8,692 bases of DNA from Giesbergeria sp. (GTDB taxonomy: Bacteria > Pseudomonadota > Gammaproteobacteria > Burkholderiales > Burkholderiaceae_C), in the NCBI GenBank assembly GCA_017998735.1, contig JAGOCN010000049.1, positions 1-8,692 of the forward strand, given 5' to 3'. Each line of letters starts with the position of its first letter. Positions within the stretch are counted from its first letter, which is position 1. The position numbers and the translations under genes were made by a program. Below are positions 1-4,451 of the stretch, piece by piece. The notes below the pieces were generated by a model. That model searched no databases. It was not told where the DNA came from and worked only from the letters and a program-made list of their open reading frames with translations.

Positions 1-348
1 AAACCAGGTAGCGGCCAGCGTCAGCACCAGCAGGGCGGCAAAGGGAAGGCGCACCGCCAGTTCCGGTGACAGACCTGCCGGCGCCAGTTGCAGTGCCCAG
101 GCGCCCAGCCAGTAGGGCAGCAGGCCATCGGTTTCCGGGGCCATGCCGGCCAGCAGCGGCGCACTCCAGCGGCTGTGGCCTTGCGCCAGTTCCAGCATGT
201 AGCCAAAGGCCGACATGTCGGCCCCGCGCCACGGGTCACGCCCCAGAAAGCCGGGGACGATGTATGCCAAGCACAGCAGCACCAGGGCCCAGCGCGGCAG
301 CCGCCGCACGGCACTCTGGGGAACGATGGCAGGGGTGGGAAGGTTCAC
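1..348 (-). CDS. PMT/ArnT-like glycosyltransferase family membrane protein, N-terminal part (runs off left edge)
   Basis: Open minus-strand frame of 116 codons from a GTG at 348 to the window edge, so the C-terminal part is missing. A hydrophobic first membrane segment lies at residues 19-34 (ALVLLCLAYIVPGFLG). It is followed by a loop GRDPWRGADMSAFGYM (36-51), a PYWLGAW stretch (78-84) and a second hydrophobic segment near 98-114. This order (first helix, acidic loop, P-Y-W-L motif, then RLPFA leading into a helix) is how PMT_2/ArnT-type glycosyltransferases begin; these move sugars from polyprenyl-phosphate carriers at the membrane. The usual DE pair of the first loop is not present; D38 and D44 are the acidic residues there. 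The GTG start is chosen because no in-frame ATG precedes the conserved loop; its Shine-Dalgarno is weak (GAG), and upstream in-frame TTG codons are possible. It follows the rpmE2 terminator, so it is probably expressed separately. The membrane protein call is fairly safe; the substrate is unknown. Confidence 0.6.
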   Translation of the reverse strand, partial: MNLPTPAIVPQSAVRRLPRWALVLLCLAYIVPGFLGRDPWRGADMSAFGYMLELAQGHSRWSAPLLAGMAPETDGLLPYWLGAWALQLAPAGLSPELAVRLPFAALLVLTLAATWF

Positions 349-429
349 GCGCTCAGCAGCAGGATCGGAAAAAAGAAAAGGCCAATGCCGGGTTGCGGTC
401 AAAGTGGCCAAGAATAAACCCAAGCAAAC

Positions 430-458
430 AAAAAGGCAGCCGGGTTGCCCTGGCTGCC
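430..458 (-). terminator. Intrinsic terminator of rpmE2
   Basis: On the minus strand GGCAGCC (458-452) pairs perfectly with GGCTGCC (441-435). The loop can form an inner GGG/CCC stem, and TTTTT (434-430) follows directly, then GTTT. It lies 26 nt past the rpmE2 stop and ahead of the membrane protein gene. It is the only canonical hairpin plus U-tract terminator in the window and should end the rho-rpmE2 transcript. Confidence 0.88.
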
Positions 459-469
459 TTTGGTCCTGG

Positions 470-485
470 AAAAACGCGCGTTTTT
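470..485 (-). repeat. Perfect 16-bp palindrome overlapping the rpmE2 stop codon
   Basis: AAAAACGC followed by GCGTTTTT is a perfect palindrome; as RNA it can form a 6-bp stem with a GCGC loop. The rpmE2 stop codon (486-484) overlaps one arm. The T5 arm resembles a weak terminator and could act in either direction, upstream of the stronger terminator at 458-430. It could equally be a protein-binding site. The palindrome is seen directly; its role is inferred. Confidence 0.5.
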
Positions 486-741
486 ATTTCGCGGCAGTCT
501 TGCCAAAGCGGTTGCGGAAGCGCTCGACGCGGCCACCCATGTTGTCCACCGACTTTTGCGTGCCGGTGTAGAAGGGGTGCGACTCGCTGGACGTGTCCAG
601 CTTGTACATCGGCAGCTCGCGGCCGTCTTCGGTCTTGCCCATTTCCTTGGTGTTCACGCACGAACGCGTGACAAACTGGAAGCCGTTGGACAGGTCCACG
701 AACAGCACTTCGCGGTAGTTGGGGTGAATGCCTTGTTTCAT
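484..741 (-). CDS. rpmE2: 50S ribosomal protein L31 type B (zinc-independent)
   Basis: Protein of 85 residues beginning MKQGIHPNYREVLFVD. It continues with SCVNTKEMGKTEDGRELPMYKLDTSS and ends with HPFYTGTQKSVDNMGGRVERFRNRFGK, the signature of ribosomal protein L31. L31 sits on the large subunit and bridges to the small one. Type A L31 carries a zinc-binding cysteine set; here only one cysteine (C28) is present, so this is the zinc-free type B paralogue (RpmE2/YkgM-like). The ATG at 741 is chosen over an upstream in-frame start (804) because L31 proteins begin MK-x-G/D-I-H-P and because AAGGA lies at normal spacing before it. The gene is 112 nt downstream of rho, with a possible extended -10 promoter in the gap, and is followed by a strong terminator. 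I see no zinc-repressor (Zur)-like box upstream, which fits constitutive use as a main L31. Confidence 0.96.
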   Translation of the reverse strand: MKQGIHPNYREVLFVDLSNGFQFVTRSCVNTKEMGKTEDGRELPMYKLDTSSESHPFYTGTQKSVDNMGGRVERFRNRFGKTAAK

Positions 742-803
742 GGCGAATCCTTGTGAGGTGTGGTCAGGTGCGTCAGCCACTGCAGCACCTATTTGCCGCA
801 GCA

Positions 804-817
804 CTTTTCGCGAAAAG
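804..817. repeat. Perfect 14-bp palindrome upstream of rpmE2
   Basis: CTTTTCG followed by CGAAAAG is a perfect palindrome in the rho-rpmE2 gap. It lies just downstream of the candidate rpmE2 -10 element, so it would overlap the expected transcription start. The position suits an operator or a 5' hairpin. Its core (CGCG with A/T arms) resembles the palindrome at the other end of rpmE2 (470-485). Function is unknown. Confidence 0.5.
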
Positions 818-823
818 CCCGCG

Positions 824-832
824 ATTATCGCA
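824..832 (-). promoter_or_regulatory. Candidate extended -10 promoter element for rpmE2
   Basis: The minus strand reads TGCGATAAT, an extended -10 (TGn) followed by GATAAT, one mismatch from TATAAT. It lies 83 nt before the rpmE2 start. I see no good -35 at 16-18 nt, which extended -10 promoters can tolerate. The -10 hexamer sits within the short inverted repeat GCGAT-T-ATCGC (821-831). If real, rpmE2 can be expressed independently of rho readthrough. Confidence 0.33.
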
Positions 833-845
833 TGCTTTGGGCCAC

Positions 846-860
846 CGGCTTGCTCAGCCG
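846..860 (-). terminator. Small inverted repeat spanning the rho stop codon
   Basis: On the minus strand CGGCT (860-856) and AGCCG (850-846) flank a 5-nt loop; the TGA stop (856-854) begins in the last stem base and continues in the loop. The stem is only 5 bp with no U-tract, so it is weak as a terminator. It is listed because the same arrangement recurs at other gene ends in this window. Confidence 0.25.
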
Positions 861-2116
861 CCGCGCCGCATCATGTCGAAGAACTCGACGTTGCTCTTGG
901 TGGCTTTCATGTTCTTGATCATCAGTTCCATCGACTCGATTTCGTCCATGTTGTACATGAACTGTCGCAGGATGCGGGTCTTTTGCAGCACCTCGGGCGC
1001 CAGCAGCAGTTCTTCGCGTCGCGTGCCGCTCTTGTTCAGTTCGATGGCCGGAAACACGCGTTTTTCGTACAGGCGGCGGTTCAGATGGATTTCGCAGTTG
1101 CCGGTGCCCTTGAACTCTTCAAAGATCACCTCGTCCATGCGGCTGCCGGTGTCCACCAGCGCCGTGGCAATGATGGTGAGAGAGCCGCCTTCCTCGATCT
1201 TGCGCGCCGCACCAAAGAAGCGCTTGGGGCGCTGCAGGGCTGCGGCATCGACGCCGCCCGACAGCACCTTGCCCGACGACGGCACGACGTTGTTGTAAGC
1301 ACGGGCCAGGCGGGTGATCGAGTCCAGCAGGATGACCACGTCCATCTTCAGTTCGACCAGCCGCTTGGCGCGCTCGATCACCATTTCGGCCACATGCACA
1401 TGGCGCGCGGCAGGCTCGTCAAAGGTCGAGGCAATGATTTCGCCCTTCACCGTGCGCTGCATTTCCGTCACTTCTTCCGGGCGCTCGTCCACCAGCAGCA
1501 CCATCAGGTGCACATCGGGGTTGTTGGCGGTGATGGCGTGGGCGATGTGCTGCATCATCACCGTCTTGCCGCTCTTGGGCGGCGCCACGATCAGCGCACG
1601 CTGGCCGCGTCCGATGGGCGCAATGATGTCGATGATGCGGCCGGTGATGTTCTCTTCGCTCTTGATCTCGCGCTCCAGCCGCATGTGCTCCTTGGGAAAC
1701 AGCGGCGTGAGGTTCTCGAACATCACCTTGTGCTTGTTCTGCTCGGGCGGGCCGTCGTTGACCTTGTCGAGCTTGGTGAGCGCAAAGTAGCGCTCGCCGT
1801 CCTTGGGCGTGCGCACCTCGCCTTCGATCATGTCGCCGGTGTGCAGGTTGAATCGGCGCACCTGGCTGGGCGAGATGTAGATGTCGTCGGTGCTGGCGGT
1901 GTAGCTGGTGTCGGGGCTGCGCAGAAAACCAAAGCCGTCAGGCAGGATTTCCAACACGCCGTCGGCAAAGATCTGCTCTCCCGCCTTGGCGCGCTTCTTG
2001 ATGATGGCAAACATCAGTTCCTGCTTGCGCATCCGGCCGCCGTTTTCAATGTCAAGCGCTTCGGCCTGCTTGAGGACTTCAGACACGTGCAGTGCCTTGA
2101 GTTCGTTAAGGTGCAT
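854..2116 (-). CDS. rho: Transcription termination factor Rho
   Basis: Protein of 420 residues, essentially the length of E. coli Rho (419) and collinear with it. Rho is a hexameric RNA-dependent ATPase/helicase that loads on C-rich RNA and terminates transcription. The N-terminal helical domain (about 1-45) is followed by the RNA-binding cold-shock/OB domain with DGFGFLR (60-66) and [14 protein letters not shown] (82-95). The ATPase core has Walker A APPKSGKT (178-185, K184), catalytic E211 in VDERPEE, Walker B VVILLD (260-265, D265), the Q-loop [11 protein letters not shown] (278-288) and the R366 arginine-finger position in NKSGTRREE. These match E. coli numbering. There is no N-terminal insertion domain as in actinobacterial Rho. 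The ATG at 2116 has AGGAG 6 nt upstream, but that site lies in a hairpin arm (2123-2137), and the leader also holds a C-rich stretch. The gene lies between trxA and rpmE2. Confidence 0.99.
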   Translation of the reverse strand: MHLNELKALHVSEVLKQAEALDIENGGRMRKQELMFAIIKKRAKAGEQIFADGVLEILPDGFGFLRSPDTSYTASTDDIYISPSQVRRFNLHTGDMIEGEVRTPKDGERYFALTKLDKVNDGPPEQNKHKVMFENLTPLFPKEHMRLEREIKSEENITGRIIDIIAPIGRGQRALIVAPPKSGKTVMMQHIAHAITANNPDVHLMVLLVDERPEEVTEMQRTVKGEIIASTFDEPAARHVHVAEMVIERAKRLVELKMDVVILLDSITRLARAYNNVVPSSGKVLSGGVDAAALQRPKRFFGAARKIEEGGSLTIIATALVDTGSRMDEVIFEEFKGTGNCEIHLNRRLYEKRVFPAIELNKSGTRREELLLAPEVLQKTRILRQFMYNMDEIESMELMIKNMKATKSNVEFFDMMRRGG

Positions 2117-2122
2117 GGGGTG

Positions 2123-2137
2123 ACTCCTGGGCGGAGT
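2123..2137 (-). promoter_or_regulatory. Hairpin burying the rho Shine-Dalgarno sequence
   Basis: Just before the rho ATG the mRNA reads ACTCC-GCCCA-GGAGT. The two 5-nt arms (2137-2133 and 2127-2123) are perfectly complementary across a 5-nt loop. The 3' arm contains the GGAG of the Shine-Dalgarno sequence, which sits at normal distance from the start codon. If the hairpin folds it would limit initiation, so it may be a translational control point. The pairing is seen directly; regulation is inferred. Confidence 0.5.
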
Positions 2138-2146
2138 AAATATTTG

Positions 2147-2173
2147 TCTTCAAGGGGGAGGGGAGAGGCGAGA
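2147..2173 (-). promoter_or_regulatory. Cytosine-rich, G-poor stretch in the rho leader (rut-like)
   Basis: On the minus strand the leader contains TCTCGCCTCTCCCCTCCCC followed by CTTGAAGAC, almost entirely C and T with very few G. It lies about 30-57 nt upstream of the rho start, between the hairpins at 2198-2182 and 2137-2123. Rho binds unstructured YC-rich RNA, and E. coli rho is autoregulated by termination in its leader. This stretch is therefore a plausible autoregulatory rut element. The composition is seen directly; Rho binding is inferred. Confidence 0.42.
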
Positions 2174-2181
2174 ACCGGATG

Positions 2182-2198
2182 GGTTGCTGTTTGCAACC
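2182..2198 (-). promoter_or_regulatory. Stem-loop in the rho 5' leader
   Basis: On the minus strand GGTTGC (2198-2193) and GCAACC (2187-2182) are perfect 6-nt complements around the 5-nt loop AAACA. It precedes the C-rich stretch and lies within the predicted rho transcript. It may stabilise the leader or expose the C-rich RNA downstream of it. No known riboswitch class is recognised. Confidence 0.4.
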
Positions 2199-2257
2199 TT
2201 GGCTTGCCTGGGATTCACGAGTGACCGCGGGTGCATGCGGGCCTGGAATCAGTGCAA

Positions 2258-2266
2258 ATTATGACA
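2258..2266 (-). promoter_or_regulatory. Candidate extended -10 promoter of rho
   Basis: The minus strand reads TGTCATAAT: a TGn extension followed by CATAAT, one mismatch from TATAAT. No strong -35 hexamer is evident; upstream sequence is TGCAAG or similar. Start of transcription near 2251 would give a leader of about 135 nt containing the stem-loop, the C-rich tract and the Shine-Dalgarno hairpin. The T7 run at 2275-2269 lies just upstream, in the spacer. Confidence 0.42.
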
Positions 2267-2268
2267 GG

Positions 2269-2291
2269 AAAAAAACCGTGCTCTTGCAGAG
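2269..2291 (-). terminator. Weak terminator-like element between trxA and rho
   Basis: On the minus strand CTCT-GCA-AGAG (2291-2281) is followed 5 nt later by seven T residues (2275-2269). The stem is only 4 bp and the gap to the T-run is long, so termination would be inefficient at best. The T-run may simply belong to the rho promoter spacer. Confidence 0.2.
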
Positions 2292-2365
2292 TGCCACCGG
2301 GGTCCCGAAGGTTGCAGTGACCAGGGACAGGGCAGGTGCGCAAACCGGCACCCGGCACAAGGAGG

Positions 2366-2398
2366 GTGCTGCGCACAACCAGCCGGTTGCAGCAGCAC
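2366..2398 (-). terminator. Long 3' hairpin after trxA (no U-tract)
   Basis: On the minus strand GTGCTGC (2398-2392) pairs with GCAGCAC (2372-2366). Inside, CAACC pairs with GGTTG around a GGCT tetraloop, with two G-U wobbles bridging the stems and one bulged C. This gives a stem of about 14 bp that begins 15 nt after the trxA stop. No T-run follows, so it is more likely a transcript-stabilising or Rho-assisted 3' end than a classic intrinsic terminator. Confidence 0.45.
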
Positions 2399-2413
2399 GC
2401 GAAGGGGCAAAAA

Positions 2414-2746
2414 TCAGGCCAGCTGCTCGTCGATGAAAGCCATCAGCTGGGCCTTGCTCAGTGCACCCACCTTGGTGGCGGTGACCTGGCCGTCCTTGAA
2501 CAGCATCAGCGTGGGAATGCCGCGGATGCCGAACTTGGCAGGCACATCGCGGTTGTCGTCCACGTTCATCTTGGCCACCTGCAGCTTGCCCTGGTAGGCA
2601 CCGGCCACTTCGTCCAGGATCGGGGCAATCGCTTTGCAGGGGCCGCACCATTCGGCCCAGTAGTCCACCAGCACGGGCGTGGCCGATTGCAGCACGTCGG
2701 CTTCAAAACTGGCGTCAGAGGTGTGTTTGATGAGTTCGCTCGCCAT
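2414..2746 (-). CDS. trxA: Thioredoxin 1
   Basis: Protein of 110 residues covering the whole thioredoxin fold, close in length to E. coli TrxA (109). The active site is W33-C34-G35-P36-C37 in [20 protein letters not shown]. The buried acid is D28, the cis-proline is P78 in GIRGIPT, and the glycine of KVGALSK is G94. Thioredoxin is a cytoplasmic dithiol reductant for ribonucleotide reductase, peroxiredoxins, methionine sulfoxide reductase and other oxidised proteins, and is itself recycled by thioredoxin reductase with NADPH. The ATG at 2746 is preceded by AAAGGA at normal spacing. It is the first gene of the minus-strand block and is divergent from the flavoprotein gene. A hairpin follows its stop, then the 297-nt interval to rho. 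No convincing sigma-70 promoter is visible; a TTTATC (2781-2776) is a weak -10 candidate. Confidence 0.98.
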   Translation of the reverse strand: MASELIKHTSDASFEADVLQSATPVLVDYWAEWCGPCKAIAPILDEVAGAYQGKLQVAKMNVDDNRDVPAKFGIRGIPTLMLFKDGQVTATKVGALSKAQLMAFIDEQLA

Positions 2747-2835
2747 GGCGCTTTCCTTTGGGTCAATGCAGTCAAGATAAAGTTGCGGTCATTGTGACAG
2801 AAGCCGCTGTACAACCCTTTCCAGCATGGGCAAGG

Positions 2836-2856
2836 GTGCTATGGCCCTGATAGCAC
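2836..2856. repeat. Inverted repeat in the trxA/flavoprotein divergent region
   Basis: GTGCTAT (2836-2842) and ATAGCAC (2850-2856) form a perfect 7-nt inverted repeat separated by GGCCCTG, a 14-bp centre-to-centre dyad. It sits between the divergent trxA and flavoprotein genes, about 90 nt from the trxA start and 45 nt before the preferred flavoprotein start, where an operator would be expected. It could also be a 5' UTR hairpin or a remnant of a dispersed repeat. Confidence 0.45.
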
Positions 2857-2900
2857 AAACGCTTCCGTTCCCGGCCTTTCCATGCGTTACTTTCTGCACC

Positions 2901-4310
2901 ATGACCTCCACTGCCTTTTTTGATCCGACGGTTCTTTCTTCCTGCGACGCTGCCGTCATCGGCGCCGGGCCTGCGGGCCTGATGGCCGCCGAAGCGCTGG
3001 CCGGCGCCGGCGTGCGCGTGCACGTGTTTGACGCCATGCCCAGCGTGGGGCGCAAGTTTCTCCTGGCCGGCAAGGGCGGGCTGAACTTGACCCATTCCGA
3101 GCCTTCCGACATTTTCAACACGCGCTATGGCGCGCGCCACCAGGTGGTGGCCGGTCTGCTGCAGCACTTTGGCGCCGCCGAACTGCGCGACTGGGCCAAG
3201 GGCCTGGGCGTGGAAACCTTCATCGGCACATCGGGGCGCGTGTTTCCCGCCGACATGAAAGCCGCGCCCCTCTTGCGTGCCTGGCTGCAGCGGCTGCGCG
3301 GGCAGGGCGTGCAGTTCCACATGCGCCACCGTTTCATGGGCTGGAATGCCGGGGGTGCACTGCGTTTTGCCGGCCCGGCGGGCGAAGCCGGTGTGCAGGC
3401 CCGCGCCGTGGTGCTGGCGCTGGGCGGTGCCAGCTGGGCGCGGCTGGGCTCGGACGGCGCCTGGGTGCCGCTGCTGGCCGGGCGCAGTGTGGAAGTGGCG
3501 CCATTGCAGCCTGCCAACTGCGGCTTTGATGTGCTGGGGCAGTGCACGGTGGGCCCTGCGGGCGAAACACGGCGCGACTTTCTGCGCTCGCTGGTCGGCC
3601 AGGAGCCGGAACACACCACGGGCTGGACACCGCACTTTGCCGAGCGCTTTGCCGGCCAGCCGCTCAAGACCGTGGCGCTGGACTTCACCAGCAGCACCGG
3701 CGAGCGCTTCACGCGCCGCGGTGAATTTGTGGTGACCACCACCGGGGTCGAGGGCAGCCTGGTGTATGCCGCGTCGGCCCTGCTGCGCGACGACATTGCC
3801 TTGCATGGCAGCGCCACGTTCACGCTCGACCTGCTGCCCGACCACTCGGCCGAGCGTGTGCTGACCGAAGTGCGCCACCCGCGTGGCACGCGCTCGCTCT
3901 CCAGCCACCTCAAGAGCCGGCTCAGCCTGGAAGGCGTGAAGATGGGCCTGCTGTACGAGCACCTGGGCAAGGACGGCCTGGGCGATGCCGCAGCGCTGGC
4001 CGCTGTCATCAAGGCACTGCCGGTGACGGTGGTGGCGCCGCGTCCCATCGACGAGGCCATCAGCACCGCTGGCGGTGTCACCTTTGAAGCGCTGGACAGC
4101 GCGCTGATGCTGCAGGCGCTGCCCGGCGTGTTCTGCGCCGGCGAAATGCTGGACTGGGAAGCGCCCACCGGCGGCTACCTGATGACCGCCTGCATGGCCA
4201 GCGGCGTGCGCGCCGGGCAGGGCGCGGCGCACTGGCTGCAGCAGCAACAACAGCAAACACCACCACCACCGCAGCCGCCCCACCTTCCAGCGCAGCCCCT
4301 GGCGGGTTGA
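2901..4310 (+). CDS. NAD(P)/FAD-dependent oxidoreductase, PP_4765-type flavoprotein (HI0933/BaiN superfamily)
   Basis: Protein of 469 residues from the ATG at 2901. A Rossmann FAD-binding motif GAGPAG (21-26) opens the protein, with D44 at the end of the second strand where the FAD ribose is bound. GRKFLLAGKGGLNLTHSE (50-67) follows, then TSGRVFPADMKAAPLL (110-125), VLALGGASW (171-179), TTTGVEGSLVY (279-289), STAGGVTFEALD (388-399) and the FAD-binding FCAGEMLDWEAPTGGY (411-426). This pattern fits the PF03486/TIGR03862 flavoproteins. Their reaction is mostly unknown; BaiN relatives reduce steroid double bonds, but that cannot be carried over here. The start was chosen by homologue-like spacing to the Rossmann motif. 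It has no clear Shine-Dalgarno, and upstream in-frame ATGs at 2826 and 2841 (the latter after AAGGG) remain possible. The C-terminus carries an odd Q6 and proline-rich tail (447-469). The gene ends in a stop-codon hairpin. Confidence 0.85.
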   Translation: MTSTAFFDPTVLSSCDAAVIGAGPAGLMAAEALAGAGVRVHVFDAMPSVGRKFLLAGKGGLNLTHSEPSDIFNTRYGARHQVVAGLLQHFGAAELRDWAKGLGVETFIGTSGRVFPADMKAAPLLRAWLQRLRGQGVQFHMRHRFMGWNAGGALRFAGPAGEAGVQARAVVLALGGASWARLGSDGAWVPLLAGRSVEVAPLQPANCGFDVLGQCTVGPAGETRRDFLRSLVGQEPEHTTGWTPHFAERFAGQPLKTVALDFTSSTGERFTRRGEFVVTTTGVEGSLVYAASALLRDDIALHGSATFTLDLLPDHSAERVLTEVRHPRGTRSLSSHLKSRLSLEGVKMGLLYEHLGKDGLGDAAALAAVIKALPVTVVAPRPIDEAISTAGGVTFEALDSALMLQALPGVFCAGEMLDWEAPTGGYLMTACMASGVRAGQGAAHWLQQQQQQTPPPPQPPHLPAQPLAG

Positions 4311-4329
4311 CACCCGTTGCAAGGGGCTG
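4293..4329 (+). terminator. Hairpin with the flavoprotein stop codon in its loop
   Basis: CAGCCCCT (4293-4300) pairs perfectly with AGGGGCTG (4322-4329). Inside, CGGGT (4303-4307) pairs with ACCCG (4312-4316) around a TGAC tetraloop, with two G-U pairs and a 3-nt bulge linking the stems. The TGA stop (4308-4310) lies exactly in the loop. No T-run follows. It is likely the 3' end structure of the flavoprotein transcript or an attenuation point ahead of the acylase gene. Confidence 0.45.
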
Positions 4330-4451
4330 GGCAAGCGCAAGAATGACCAGCCGAGCAAAAAAGCGCTGCAATCCAGGCGTGGCTGTTTCCAGTGTTGCCC
4401 GGCCATTGCCCAGTTTTTAAAGGCAGAACACCCTGAAAAAAAGGAGACAGC

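Noticed and set aside
21..314. 97-codon Cys/Trp-rich minus-strand frame at the left edge
   Set aside because: It is a shifted frame of the membrane protein gene, whose own frame shows membrane helices and a glycosyltransferase-like loop.
728..2224. Long 498-codon plus-strand open frame opposite rho
   Set aside because: It lies antisense to an unmistakable rho gene and its translation is His/Val/Asp-rich with no recognisable domain.
4395..4421. TTGCCC and TTTAAA upstream of the acylase as a sigma-70 promoter
   Set aside because: Spacing is only 15 nt and the -35 match is poor, so it is not listed as a feature.
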